The notes under the pieces are model-generated. The model made no database searches, was not told where the DNA came from, and was given only the letters and a program-made list of their open reading frames with translations. A stretch of DNA of 64,000 bases from Micromonospora sp. MW-13 (lineage in GTDB: Bacteria; Actinomycetota; Actinomycetes; Mycobacteriales; Micromonosporaceae): the NCBI RefSeq assembly GCF_003434305.1, contig NZ_QKKX01000044.1, positions 62,001-126,000 of the forward strand. The letters are read 5' to 3'. The translations under genes and the position numbers were made by a program. Below, piece by piece: positions 44,041 to 53,465 of the stretch. Positions within the stretch are counted from its first letter, which is position 1. Each line of letters begins with the position of its first letter.

Positions 44041-44210
44041 GACAAATGGCACGGGGGCGCCCACCCGCTGGAACCGTATTCCGGCGTTTCGCCGTTTCGC
44101 CGTTTCGGGGGGCGCGGCACTCCTGGCCTCGTCCTACCCGTAGCACGGATTATTGCCGGATCGCCGTCAGCTTCACCGACGATCCGAGCGCCGAGCGGAA
44201 GGGGGCCAAA

Positions 44211-44228
44211 ATGCGTTACCTCCACTGA
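44211..44228 (+). CDS. bytA: Biarylitide-type pentapeptide precursor (MRYLH)
   Basis: ATG CGT TAC CTC CAC TGA is an 18-bp gene encoding Met-Arg-Tyr-Leu-His. GGAAGGGGG lies 5 nt before the ATG, and a cytochrome P450 gene starts 94 nt after the stop. Biarylitides are the smallest known RiPPs: precursors of the MRYYH/MRYLH type are cross-linked between the Tyr ring and the His side chain by a dedicated P450, then trimmed to a tripeptide (established knowledge). The expected core is Tyr-Leu-His. The frame is open upstream to 44046, so a 60-aa precursor ending MRYLH is formally possible, but the ribosome binding site and known family architecture favour the short one. Confidence 0.87.
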   Translation: MRYLH

Positions 44229-44322
44229 CACGTCGCGCTGCCGCGGCCATCCGGCGCGTCCGGACGGCCGCGGCGCCACGTGCCCGCGAAACAGCCCACC
44301 ACCCCCGGAAGGGACGTCTCCT

Positions 44323-45522
44323 GTGGCGGACGAGGCCACTGCTGCGGTGCGTGACCCGATCTATGATCCACTGGCCCCCTCCGTGATCGCGGACCCATAC
44401 CCGTTCTATCGGAAACTCCGGGAAACGAATACGGTCCACTGGCACGAGTTCCTGGATTCCTGGGTCGTCACGGGGTATGCGGAGTGCCGACAGGTGCTCG
44501 GCGACACCACGAACTTCGGCTCCGACTTCCGGCGGATCGACGTCGAAATCCCGGACACCCAGTTGAGTGTGCAGTCACTCGATCCGCCCGAGCACGGCGC
44601 CATTCGACACCTGCTCGTTTCGGCATTGCACGAGCAGCCGCTGAGCACCGTGCGACAGCAGTTCGCGGCGATCGCCGCGCAGCACCTCGCCGAACTGTCC
44701 GGGCAGCCCGGCACCGTCGACCTGGTGAGCCGGTTCGCGCGCCCGGTCGCACTACGGACCATCACCGCCTTCCTGGGCGTGCCGCCGCCCGACGGCGCCG
44801 GGTTCGAGCAGTGGTCCAACGCGATCGTGCGGAGCATGGACGCCGGCATCGAGCCGGCCCGGGCGGAACCGGGCAACCAGGCGCGGGCGGAGCTGAGCCG
44901 GCTCGTCACGCACTGGCTGGCCGAGGCCGACGAGCGGGGCTTCGTCGGGGCGGCCCGGCGGGCCGCGCGGGCGCAGGACGTGCCGGCGGCGGTGCTGGCC
45001 AACTCGCTGCGCGCGGTGCTGCACGCCGGCTACGAGTCGGTCAGCCGACTCCTGGGCGGGGTGCTCGCCCGGCTCGTCCGGCATCCGGAGCTGTTGGCCG
45101 GCCCGGCCACCCGGGACGCCGACGAGGCCCTGGTCGACGAGCTGATCCGGTTGGACGGCCCGGTGCAGGCCGACGCGCGGGTGTGCGTACGCGACCAGCC
45201 GGTCGGCGCCCAGTTGGTGCGGCGGGGCGACGTGCTGGTGCTGTTCATCGCGGCGGCGAACCGCGACCCGGCGGTCTTCCCCGACCCCGACGCGGTACGC
45301 CTGACCCGGCGCAGGGGCCTGCACCTGGCCTTCGGGCGGGGCGCGCACGCCTGCCTCGGCGCCGGGCTGGCGACCCTCCAGCTACGCGAGGTGCTGGGGG
45401 CGCTGCGCGCGGGCGGGCTGCGGCTCGCGCCGGCCGGCCCGGCGGCGTACGAGCCCACGGCGACCCTGCGCGGGCTGGCCGAGCTTCCCGTGTCGGTGCG
45501 CCAACCGCACCGGACTGACTGA
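44323..45522 (+). CDS. bytO: Cytochrome P450, predicted biarylitide cross-linking enzyme
   Basis: The product is 399 aa from GTG 44323 (GGAAGGGA about 8 nt upstream). The heme loop FGRGAHACLG supplies Cys344, and the K-helix ELIR motif is present. The I-helix reads LHAGYESVSRLL, with no classical acid/alcohol Thr pair, which is common in P450s that couple aromatic side chains. It directly follows the MRYLH gene and is predicted to join the Tyr and His side chains of the pentapeptide. Redox partners are not encoded nearby. The M28 peptidase gene follows 27 nt downstream. Confidence 0.85.
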   Translation: MADEATAAVRDPIYDPLAPSVIADPYPFYRKLRETNTVHWHEFLDSWVVTGYAECRQVLGDTTNFGSDFRRIDVEIPDTQLSVQSLDPPEHGAIRHLLVSALHEQPLSTVRQQFAAIAAQHLAELSGQPGTVDLVSRFARPVALRTITAFLGVPPPDGAGFEQWSNAIVRSMDAGIEPARAEPGNQARAELSRLVTHWLAEADERGFVGAARRAARAQDVPAAVLANSLRAVLHAGYESVSRLLGGVLARLVRHPELLAGPATRDADEALVDELIRLDGPVQADARVCVRDQPVGAQLVRRGDVLVLFIAAANRDPAVFPDPDAVRLTRRRGLHLAFGRGAHACLGAGLATLQLREVLGALRAGGLRLAPAGPAAYEPTATLRGLAELPVSVRQPHRTD

Positions 45523-45549
45523 CCGTGCCCGACAACGACCGGAGGCGTC

Positions 45550-47004
45550 GTGCGTAGCGTGAGGGTGTTCCACAGACTGGCCGGGCTGGTCGGCGCGTTG
45601 TTGCTGGCCGGCGTCGCCCTGCCCCCGGGCGGCGCCGCCCGGGCCGCGCCGGGGTCGCTGGCCGACCGGCTGGCCGCGACCGTCACCGGCGCCGGGGTCC
45701 ACCGTCACCTGGCGGCGCTCCAGCACATCGCCGACGCCAGCGGCGGCGACCGCGGCTACAACCGCGTCGGGTTCACCCGCTCGGCCCGGTACGTCAGCAC
45801 CCTGCTGCGGGCCGCCGGATACCAGGTCGTGGAGCAGACCGTCCCCTACACCGACTTCGACATCAGCACCGAGCGGCTACGGGTCGACGGGGCCGGCGGC
45901 GGGGACGTACCGGTGCTGATGACCCGGTTCGCCCCGTCGACGCCGGCCGAGGGCATCGCGGCGCCCGTGGCGGCACCGATCGACGGGCGCACCGGCTGCG
46001 ACCCGGCCGACTACGCCGGCGTCGACGCCGCCGGAGCGGTCGTGGTGCTCGCGCGGGCCGCCTGCGGCTACACCCGTCAGCAGCAGGTCGCCGCCGCCCT
46101 GGGGGCACGGGGGGTGCTGTTGTACTACGTCACCCCGTCCCCGGAGAACAGCTACCGGTTCCACGCCTTCGCCCCGGAGGCGTTCACGGTTCCGACCGCC
46201 TCGGTCTCCCAGCACGACGGTGAGGCGCTGGCGCGCGCCGCGCGCGGTGACGGCGCCCGCGTGCACCTGACGCTGCGGGCCCAGGCCGTCGCCCGGACCA
46301 CGGTGAACGTGCTCGCCGAGACCGCCGGCGGCGACCCGGACAACGTCGTGCTGCTCGGCGCCCACCTCGACAGCGTCCCGGAGGCGCCCGGCATCAACGA
46401 CAACGGGGCGATGGCCGCCACGGTGCTGCAGGTGGCCCTGGCGCTGGCCAACCGTCAGCACGCGGTGACCAACAAGGTGCGGTTCGCCTGGTGGGGCGCG
46501 GAGGAAATGATCAACGTCGGCTCCGGGCACTACGTGGCCGCCCTCTCCGGCGACGAGCGGCGGCGCGTCGCGGCCGTGCTCAACGGGGAGCTGATCGCCT
46601 CGCCCAACTACGGTCGCTTCGTCTGGGACCCGGGGACCGGCGGCGGACACGTGCTCGCCGACCTGTTCGCCGGCTACTTCGACCGTCGGGGGCTGCCCTA
46701 CGAGCGGACCGGCCCGGAGTCCGTCGGATCCGACCACCTGGCGTTCGAGGCCGTGGGTATCCCGACCGGCGGGATCGACGGCGGCAACCTCGGGGTCAAG
46801 ACGCCGGCCCAGCAGGCCCGCTTCGGGGGCCTGGCCGGGCAGATGTTCGACCACTGTTACCACCAGCGCTGCGACCGGCTCGGCACCCTCAACCGGGAGG
46901 CCCTGGACACCAACGTTCCCGCCGTGGCGTGGGTGCTCGGGCGGCTGGCCGACGACGTCCGGGACGTCCGGGCGGCGACCGTCGCGCCACGCACTGCCCG
47001 GTAA
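45550..47004 (+). CDS. Secreted M28-family aminopeptidase with PA domain
   Basis: The product is 484 aa from GTG 45550 (GGAGG upstream), with a signal peptide (hydrophobic GLVGALLLAGVAL, cleavage near GAARAAPG at about residue 33). A PA insert lies at about 130-240. The co-catalytic zinc site of M28 peptidases is visible: GAHLDSV (His, Asp), INDNG (bridging Asp), WWGAEE (catalytic Glu pair), and YHQRCD near the C-terminus (His). It hydrolyses N-terminal residues outside the cell. Its position, 27 nt after the P450 gene and before the thiopeptide cluster, makes trimming of the exported pentapeptide attractive but unproven. Confidence 0.9.
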   Translation: MRSVRVFHRLAGLVGALLLAGVALPPGGAARAAPGSLADRLAATVTGAGVHRHLAALQHIADASGGDRGYNRVGFTRSARYVSTLLRAAGYQVVEQTVPYTDFDISTERLRVDGAGGGDVPVLMTRFAPSTPAEGIAAPVAAPIDGRTGCDPADYAGVDAAGAVVVLARAACGYTRQQQVAAALGARGVLLYYVTPSPENSYRFHAFAPEAFTVPTASVSQHDGEALARAARGDGARVHLTLRAQAVARTTVNVLAETAGGDPDNVVLLGAHLDSVPEAPGINDNGAMAATVLQVALALANRQHAVTNKVRFAWWGAEEMINVGSGHYVAALSGDERRRVAAVLNGELIASPNYGRFVWDPGTGGGHVLADLFAGYFDRRGLPYERTGPESVGSDHLAFEAVGIPTGGIDGGNLGVKTPAQQARFGGLAGQMFDHCYHQRCDRLGTLNREALDTNVPAVAWVLGRLADDVRDVRAATVAPRTAR

Positions 47005-47083
47005 CGGGGCGCTCGCCCGCGTCGCGCACCCGGCGTGAGCCCTCCCGGCCGGCGCGGAGTTCGCGGGTCCTGCCGGGCGTCGC

Positions 47084-50044
47084 TCAGCTCGGCGGGACCA
47101 CGCCGGCCCGCGTCGCGAACCGGGCGACCAGCGCCGCCCGGGAGGTGACCCCGGTCTTGCGGAACACCCGGGTCAGGTGCGACTCGACGGTCTTGACGGT
47201 CACGAACAAGCGGTCCGCGACCTCCGCGTTGCCCGCACCGGACGAGATCAGCGTGACGATCTCCCACTCGCGCCGGGTCAGCCCGAGCCGTAGGTGCGGT
47301 TCGTTGTCGGCGAGCCGGCCGGCCAGGCCACCGATCCGCCGTTGCGCGTCGACGGCGGAGCGCAGCAGTGGCTGCGAACCGGTCGTCTCGGCGATCCGGC
47401 GTACCTCGGCGAGCTGCGCCTCGGCCGGCTTCCACGCCCGCCCGTCGCCGAGCGCCCGGGCCAGCACCAGCCGGGCCGCCGCCTCGGCCGGCCGCCAGCC
47501 GAGCCCGGCGAAGGCGTCGACCGCCGCGCCGGCCAGCCGGGCCGCGGCGCCGGTGCCGTCCTGCGGATCGGCGGCTCCCGCCGTCCACGTCAGCCGCTGG
47601 TCCCACTCGGGCAGGGTAGCCGGCTCCCCGACCGGCGGGTCGGGCACCGTCCGGCCGGCTGCCGAGCCGTCCGGCTCCGGCTCCGGTGTCCACACCCGAC
47701 CGGCCAGCAGGTGGCGGGCCTGGGCCAGCCGGACGTACGCCAACTGTCCGGCCAGGCCCTGTTCCGCAGCGAGCCGGGCGGCCTTCGCGAGCCAGCGGGC
47801 CGCGACGTCCGGCCGGCCGTCGGCGGCGACGACGTCGGCGAGCAGGCTCGCCCAGTACGGTCTCGCGCCCGCCCCGACCTGCCCGAGATCGGGGCCACCG
47901 TAGGCCTTGACCAGCGACGCCTCCAGCGAACTCAGGTCCCCGGACTCGTAGCGCAGGCGCAACGCGAGGCGCCGGGCGATCCGGCTGAACAGGTCGCCGG
48001 CAGGTTCCCGGGCCAGCCGCCGGGCACCCTCCGCGACCGCACGGGCGGCCTGTGGCCCGTCGCGCCGCGCGACGGCGACCGCCCGGAGGCTCTCCGCGAG
48101 CAGGACCAGCGACGGCATGCCGAGTTCGGCGCCGCCGCGTGCCGCCTCGACCGCCGCCGCCTCCGCCTGGTCGAACCTGCCCTGCCGGGTGAGCAGATGG
48201 CAGCGGCCGGCGAGCAGGTACGGCACGATCGGCGCGTTTCCCGCCTGGGCGGCGATCCGCAGCGCCCGGTCGAAGTGGCGGGCCGCGTCCCGGTCCCGTT
48301 CCAGCAACAGTTCCGTCCAGGCGAACAGCCCGAGCAGGTTGAGCTGGGCGGCGAGCGAATTGTCCGGCAGCGCGTCCAGTCGCACCGCGATCTCACCCAG
48401 CCCGGGCAGCACCGCCGGAATCCCGCCCGCGTACGCGGCGCCGAACGCCTCGGTAACGCGTACCGCGAGGGTCAGCTGCGGATCCGGCGCGGCACGGTCG
48501 ACGAGCGCCCGGACCCGCTCGGAGCGCAGCCGTACGTCGGGCGCGGCGCGCAGCACCCCACAGACGAGCGCCTCCACCGCCAGCGGCACGGCGACCTCGG
48601 CCGCGGCACCGGCAGTCATCCGGGACAGCTCCAGGTCGGCCAGCGCCGACGCCTCGTCGGGGTGGCCGAGGACGCGGTCCAGTTCGACGCGGGTGAGCGC
48701 CAGTCGAGCCCGGTACCCGTCGCCGGCCGGGTGCACCGCCAGCCGCTGCAACAGGCGGCGGCCTTCGGCGAGCCGGCCGTCCAGGATGCAGGCACGCGCG
48801 AGTGCCAGGTCGACGTCCAGGCGCAGCGGATCGCTCTCCGGAATCAGCCGGCTGGCCGCGACGAGCCAGCTCATCGCCCGCACCGGGGCGGTCGCCACGA
48901 TCGGCTGTGCCGCGCGCAGCAGCACCCGCACCGCCGAGGTGTCGCCGGGCTGGGCACTGCGGGCGACATGCCCGGCGTAGACCCCGGGCGGGTGCTGGCG
49001 GCGGATCAACTCGTCGGCGACGGCCGCGTGCAGCCGGCGCCGCCGGCCCGGTGGGACGGCCTGGTAGACGGCCGCGCGCACCGCGGGATGCCGGAACCGC
49101 ATCCGTACGTCGTCGACCGGCTCGCTGCGGAGCAGGTCCCGCTGCACCAGCCGGTCCAGCACGTCGGCGCAGCGCGACGGCTCGATGCCCGCGACGCTGG
49201 CGGCGAGCGTCTCGTCGAACTCCGCGCCGGCCACGGCGGCGACGTCGACGACCGCACGTTCCTCGGCGGTCAGGTGCGCCAGTTCCGCGACGTAGGGCAC
49301 CGCCGGGCCGGTCGGTGCGGTCTCGGCCGGGTACCCGTCGTCGGCCGGGCGCAGCGACGTACGCAGGGCCAGCGCGTAGCCCGGAACGCCCTGGCTCTGC
49401 TCGTGCAGCCGCTCCGCGGCCGGCCCGGCGTCGAGGCCGGTCAACGCCTGGATCTCGGCGACCGACAGCGGGCCCAGTTCCAGGCGCTCGTGCCCGACGG
49501 CGACGCTGTCGAGGCAGATGGCGAGCTGGGGAGTGCACTGTCGGGGCCGGTAGGCCAGCACCATGACGGTGGCCGGCGGCGGATCGCGCAGCAACCGACC
49601 GAGCAGGGCGAGCGACTGCGGGTCGGCCCAGTGGGTGTCGTCGAACAGGAACGCGCGTGGCCCGCCGTCGGGGTCGAGCCGGTCGAGACCCGCCAGCACC
49701 AGCCGGTGGAGGTGGTCCGGCTCTTCCGCCGCGGCGTCGCTCGGGGCCCCCTGCGCTACCCCGACCCGGCGCAGGATCGGACGGAACAGTCCGTACGGCT
49801 GGGCCCGCTGCGTCTCGGCTCCGGTGCAGGCGATCGCGGTCACGCCGTCGGCCCGGGCCCGCCCGTTGAGGTGCGTGAGCAGGCGGGTCTTGCCGCTTCC
49901 CGGCTCGCCGGCGAACTCCAGCAGGCTGCTGGCCCCTCGCCGGGCCCCGGCGAGGGCGTCGGTCCAGCCCCGAACCTGGATGTCGCGGCCGAGCAGCGTC
50001 AGCGGGGAGTCGGTCGGCGCGGATCGCGCGACGAGCGCCTGCAT
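47084..50044 (-). CDS. LuxR-family ATP-binding regulator (LAL type)
   Basis: The product is 986 aa from ATG 50044 (GGGAGGTG 5 nt upstream). The Walker A motif GEPGSGKT lies at residues 46-53 and a Walker B-like AFLFDDTHWADPQSL near 125. A long helical TPR-like middle follows, then a LuxR helix-turn-helix in the last 70 residues (LTRREWEIVTLISSGAGNAEVADRLFVTVKTVESHLTRVFRKTG). Large LAL proteins commonly act as pathway-specific activators of secondary metabolism. It is divergent from the thiopeptide precursor, and a PimM-like box lies in the shared promoter region. It is the likely activator of that cluster. Confidence 0.9.
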   Translation of the reverse strand: MQALVARSAPTDSPLTLLGRDIQVRGWTDALAGARRGASSLLEFAGEPGSGKTRLLTHLNGRARADGVTAIACTGAETQRAQPYGLFRPILRRVGVAQGAPSDAAAEEPDHLHRLVLAGLDRLDPDGGPRAFLFDDTHWADPQSLALLGRLLRDPPPATVMVLAYRPRQCTPQLAICLDSVAVGHERLELGPLSVAEIQALTGLDAGPAAERLHEQSQGVPGYALALRTSLRPADDGYPAETAPTGPAVPYVAELAHLTAEERAVVDVAAVAGAEFDETLAASVAGIEPSRCADVLDRLVQRDLLRSEPVDDVRMRFRHPAVRAAVYQAVPPGRRRRLHAAVADELIRRQHPPGVYAGHVARSAQPGDTSAVRVLLRAAQPIVATAPVRAMSWLVAASRLIPESDPLRLDVDLALARACILDGRLAEGRRLLQRLAVHPAGDGYRARLALTRVELDRVLGHPDEASALADLELSRMTAGAAAEVAVPLAVEALVCGVLRAAPDVRLRSERVRALVDRAAPDPQLTLAVRVTEAFGAAYAGGIPAVLPGLGEIAVRLDALPDNSLAAQLNLLGLFAWTELLLERDRDAARHFDRALRIAAQAGNAPIVPYLLAGRCHLLTRQGRFDQAEAAAVEAARGGAELGMPSLVLLAESLRAVAVARRDGPQAARAVAEGARRLAREPAGDLFSRIARRLALRLRYESGDLSSLEASLVKAYGGPDLGQVGAGARPYWASLLADVVAADGRPDVAARWLAKAARLAAEQGLAGQLAYVRLAQARHLLAGRVWTPEPEPDGSAAGRTVPDPPVGEPATLPEWDQRLTWTAGAADPQDGTGAAARLAGAAVDAFAGLGWRPAEAAARLVLARALGDGRAWKPAEAQLAEVRRIAETTGSQPLLRSAVDAQRRIGGLAGRLADNEPHLRLGLTRREWEIVTLISSGAGNAEVADRLFVTVKTVESHLTRVFRKTGVTSRAALVARFATRAGVVPPS

Positions 50045-50152
50045 CGACACACCTCCCGCGCGTCGGCCGCCGGGCACCGCCTCATCGATCGGCTGCCGGG
50101 CATCCGCCGGACGGCCATCGGGGGTCGGACGGCCGGGCGCAGTCAGGGTACC

Positions 50153-50168
50153 CCAGGGTTTTCCCCAC
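50153..50168 (+). promoter_or_regulatory. Candidate LuxR-family activator box upstream of the precursor
   Basis: CCAGGGTTTTCCCCAC fits 13 of 16 positions of the CTVGGGAWWTCCCBAG consensus recalled for PimM-type LuxR regulators. A GGGTACCC palindrome (50146-50153) adjoins it. It lies 66-81 bp before the precursor start codon, in the region shared with the divergent LAL gene. Confidence 0.5.
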
Positions 50169-50233
50169 TGTCGGCTGAGTCTCCAGTCAGCACACTGCTT
50201 CTCGACAAGATCTACTTCCGTGAAAGGAGTGCC

Positions 50234-50425
50234 ATGTCGGAGAAGGCAGCCACCCTGGCCGATCTCGAGGACCTGAACCTGGCTGATCTCGAGATGTCCG
50301 ACCTGGAGGTGCACGCCGTGCGCGACGCGGTTGCCCTGCCGGAGACCGGCGCCTCGGCGAGCACCTCGGTTGTCTGGCAGTGGCTGGGCTACTCGTCGTG
50401 CGCCGCCGAGGTCGTCCTCCAGTAG
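50234..50425 (+). CDS. Thiopeptide-type precursor peptide (lactazole-like leader, novel core)
   Basis: The product is 63 aa from ATG 50234 (AAAGGAG 4 nt upstream). The leader (1-40) is acidic with repeated DLE/LADLE units and ends VRDAVALPETGA, closely like the lactazole leader end (LPENGA as I recall it). The core (41-63) starts SASTSVVWQWLGYSSC and ends AAEVVLQ. Ser41 and the Ser54-Ser55-Cys56 block correspond to the two pyridine-forming positions and the oxazole/thiazole block in lactazole. Only one Cys is present, and the loop between is hydrophobic (VVWQWLGY), unlike typical Cys-rich thiopeptides. Confidence 0.88.
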   Translation: MSEKAATLADLEDLNLADLEMSDLEVHAVRDAVALPETGASASTSVVWQWLGYSSCAAEVVLQ

Positions 50426-50564
50426 TCGTACCGGGCCAGCACCGACCGGCGGGGTCGGCGGCGCCGGGTACCACCGACGCAGCCGGTCCCCGCCGGCACA
50501 CCGCGCCTGGCCGCAACCGGCGCGTCCCGTGCCGGCCGCCGAGCGTCCCGCCGGGAAGGGAACC

Positions 50565-53465
50565 GTGACAATCACCAGTCAGCGCCGCGGCGCCCCGTCG
50601 CGACCGGCCCCGTCCGGCCAGGTCGCGGATGAGGTGCAGATCGCGCCGTACGTGCTGGTCCGCCTGGCCGCGGTCGAGCAGCCGGCGACCGGGCCGGCCG
50701 ACCGGCGCCTACGCCGCCTCCAGGACCGGCTCGTCGACCGGCTGGTCGAGTGCCGCGCCCTCGCCCCCGGCCTGACCGACGAGTTGTACCGGATCGGCGG
50801 GCAGTCCCCGGCGGCGTACCGTCGCTCGGTCCTGCTGCCGCTGCGCCGGGACGTCCACAACGGGCGGTCCCCCGGCGCCGACGTCCTCGCCCGGCTCGAC
50901 GACCTGCCCGACCGGTTGCCGGCGCTGGGCCGCTGGCTGGCCGGCCGCGCCGAGATCGACCGGTTGACCGACGCCGTCCACGCGGGATCGGATCCGGCGC
51001 TGGCGGCGCAGCGGGCGGCGCTCGCCGCGCTCTGCGGCACCGAGCCGATCGGCCGCGCGGTGGCGCTGACCAGTCCGGAACTGCTGGCGGCGGTACGCCG
51101 GACCGCCGAGCACGGTGGCGCACCGGATGCCCGCAGCCGCAAGTCCGAGCCGACCGTGCTGCGGTACGCGTTGCGCGCGACCACCAGGACCAGCCCGCTG
51201 TCCTGGTTCACCATCGTGGGCTGGGGACGCTGGCCGGCCGACCCGCCGGCATCCCCGACCGACGATCTGACACCCGCCGCCGGGGCGGCCGGCCCGGCTG
51301 GGTCGGAGCCGGTGCCGGGGCTGGACCTGTCGGCGGCGGGAGCGCCGGTGGCGGTGACCCGCCCTCCGGCCGGCCTGATCGCCAGCCTCTTCCTTGCCGG
51401 GAACACCCACCCCGAGCGGGCGTGGCGCACCCCGCACCGGCTGGCGCCGGGCACCCGGCTGCACGACGGGCACGTCGTGTTCTACCGCGAGCATCCGGCC
51501 ACCGGCGTCGACGGCACGCCGGTGATCCGGGAGGAGCGGGTGCGGATACCGCTGCGGCCCGCCCTGGCCGCCATCGTCCGGGTACTGCGCGCGGCCCCCG
51601 ACGGCTACCCGCCGCAGCGGCTCGTCGCGGCGCTCACCCGGCGCTCCGACCAGCCCACCGCCGACGGGCCGCCCGCGCCGGAACCCGACCGGGCCCCGGC
51701 GGCCGATCAGCTCGCCCGACGCCTGATCGCCCAGCTCTGCGCCGAGCGGCTGCTGATCCCGGCGCCGCCGACCACCGAACACGATCCGGGGGCGTTGGCC
51801 GCGGTCGCCGACTGGCTCGGTGACACCGGCACACCCGCCGTCGCCGACCGGGTACGGCAGCTCGACCGGGACATCCGGTCGTTGGCGGACGTGGCCGCCG
51901 CCCCGCGCGGCCCGCTGCTGCGGCGGATCAGCGCCGGCTGGCAGGAGGCGCTGCACGGCCTGGACGCCGCCGCACCGCCCCAGGCGCCGGCCACCGAGGA
52001 CGTCGTGCTGCCCGGCCCGGTCCGGCTGACCCGGCAGCCGGCGGACCGCGCCGACCTGACCGCGCTGACCGGCCTGGCGCTGCTCTTCGACGCCGACCAG
52101 GTGCTGCGCCGGCTGCTGCGGCACCGGTTCGTCGAACGGTACGGCCCCGGCGGGCGCTGCGCGGACCTCGGCGAGTTCTTCGCCGACGTCGGTGCCGGCC
52201 TGGGCGGGCTGCCGACGGTGGCCGCCGACGGGGCCCTGGCCGGTGCTCCGGTCGCCCTGGTCCCCGAGCTGGCCGGGCTGGCCCGGCTCCGGCAGGAGGT
52301 GACCCGGGCGGTCCGGGCCGGCGACGACGGTACGGAGACCGTCGTCCCCGCCGGGCTGGCCGCCGACGCGTTCGCCGCGCTGCCCGGCTGGTTGCGCGCC
52401 AGGCCCGTCTCGTACGCCTTCTTCGGGCAGCCCGATCCCGACGGGGCGCTGCACCTGAACCACATCTACGGCGGCTGGGGCCGGTTCACCAGCCGGTTCC
52501 TCGACCTGTTCGCCGACGCCGGGATGCGTACGGCGGTCGCCGCGCAGCTCCGCCGGATGCTGCCCGGCCGGGTGGCCCAGTTCCGGCCGGTGCACGGCTT
52601 CAACGCCAACCTGCACCCGCTGCTGGTCGGTGCGGAGATCAGCGACGACCCCCGGCTGGGCGGGCTCGACGTCGCCGCGGTCGAGCTGGTCCACGATCCG
52701 GCAGGCGACCAGGTCCGGCTGCTCGACCCGGCCACCGGTGAGCTGCTCGACGTGCTGTACCTCGGTTTCCTCGCACCGCCGGCGCTACCGGCCCGGGTGG
52801 CCGCGCTGCTCGGGGACCTCGGCACCGGTGAGGTCGACCTCGGCCACCTGGCCGCGACCAGGACGGTGTCGGGCCCGGGCGGCGAGGCGACGATCCGCAA
52901 CCGGCTGCGCTGCGGCCGGATCGTCGTCGCCCGCCGGAGCTGGCGGTTCGACGCCGGAGCCGAGGAGCGGTTCCGGGCCGGCCACCCGCCGGGCACCGGC
53001 CCCGCCCCGGGCGACCCGGTCGTCGCCGCCGCCGAGCTGCGGGCCGCCTGGGGCCTGCCGGATCAGGTGTTCCTGAACCAGGGCGCCCAACGGCCCGGCG
53101 GCCGGGAGCCGCGGCCCGGCCAGCCACCGCAGGACGTCCCCGGACCGGAGACCCGGACGGTGGCCGATCTCCGCCAGGCGATGACCCGGCCCAAGCCCCA
53201 GTTCGCCGACCTGGCCAGCCCGCTGCACCTGCGCTGCCTGCCCCGGTGGCTCGGCCGGATCACCGGCCCGCTGGTGGTGGAGGAGGCGCTGCCCCGCCCG
53301 GCCGGCCACGACCGTCCGCACCGGGTCGCCGAGCTGGTCGTCGAGACGTACCTCCCGGCGGTCTCCGGAGCCGGTCCCGGCCCGGTCGATCCGCGCCCCG
53401 GTCGGGACGATCCGGCCGGATCCCCCACCGCACCGACGAACCGAGTCGAGTCACACCATGGCTGA
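50565..53465 (+). CDS. tRNA-Glu-dependent Ser/Thr glutamyltransferase (split LanB N-terminal type)
   Basis: The product is 966 aa from GTG 50565 (GGGAAGG upstream). This is a class I lantibiotic dehydratase N-terminal protein as used in thiopeptide pathways (TbtB/LazB role): it esterifies core Ser/Thr with glutamate from Glu-tRNA before elimination. Features are YVLVRLAAVE at the start, the conserved LRYALRATTRTSPLSWFTIVG near residue 200, and VFLNQGAQRPGG plus HLRCLPRWLGR near the C-terminus. It lacks the C-terminal elimination domain, which is supplied by the last gene of the cluster. Its 3' end overlaps the next gene by 8 nt. Confidence 0.88.
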   Translation: MTITSQRRGAPSRPAPSGQVADEVQIAPYVLVRLAAVEQPATGPADRRLRRLQDRLVDRLVECRALAPGLTDELYRIGGQSPAAYRRSVLLPLRRDVHNGRSPGADVLARLDDLPDRLPALGRWLAGRAEIDRLTDAVHAGSDPALAAQRAALAALCGTEPIGRAVALTSPELLAAVRRTAEHGGAPDARSRKSEPTVLRYALRATTRTSPLSWFTIVGWGRWPADPPASPTDDLTPAAGAAGPAGSEPVPGLDLSAAGAPVAVTRPPAGLIASLFLAGNTHPERAWRTPHRLAPGTRLHDGHVVFYREHPATGVDGTPVIREERVRIPLRPALAAIVRVLRAAPDGYPPQRLVAALTRRSDQPTADGPPAPEPDRAPAADQLARRLIAQLCAERLLIPAPPTTEHDPGALAAVADWLGDTGTPAVADRVRQLDRDIRSLADVAAAPRGPLLRRISAGWQEALHGLDAAAPPQAPATEDVVLPGPVRLTRQPADRADLTALTGLALLFDADQVLRRLLRHRFVERYGPGGRCADLGEFFADVGAGLGGLPTVAADGALAGAPVALVPELAGLARLRQEVTRAVRAGDDGTETVVPAGLAADAFAALPGWLRARPVSYAFFGQPDPDGALHLNHIYGGWGRFTSRFLDLFADAGMRTAVAAQLRRMLPGRVAQFRPVHGFNANLHPLLVGAEISDDPRLGGLDVAAVELVHDPAGDQVRLLDPATGELLDVLYLGFLAPPALPARVAALLGDLGTGEVDLGHLAATRTVSGPGGEATIRNRLRCGRIVVARRSWRFDAGAEERFRAGHPPGTGPAPGDPVVAAAELRAAWGLPDQVFLNQGAQRPGGREPRPGQPPQDVPGPETRTVADLRQAMTRPKPQFADLASPLHLRCLPRWLGRITGPLVVEEALPRPAGHDRPHRVAELVVETYLPAVSGAGPGPVDPRPGRDDPAGSPTAPTNRVESHHG

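Larger units (their letters stand above)
43921..44210. other. Upstream region of the biarylitide-type locus
   Basis: These 290 bp hold the palindrome and promoter-like hexamers listed next, a short GCCGTTTC tandem run near 44090, and the ribosome binding site of the pentapeptide gene. Apart from that gene's own open frame there is no supported coding sequence. Confidence 0.5.

Noticed and set aside
44046..44228. 60-aa precursor ending in MRYLH
   Set aside because: The upstream part is Arg/Pro-rich without leader features, and a strong ribosome binding site directly precedes the internal ATG of the pentapeptide.
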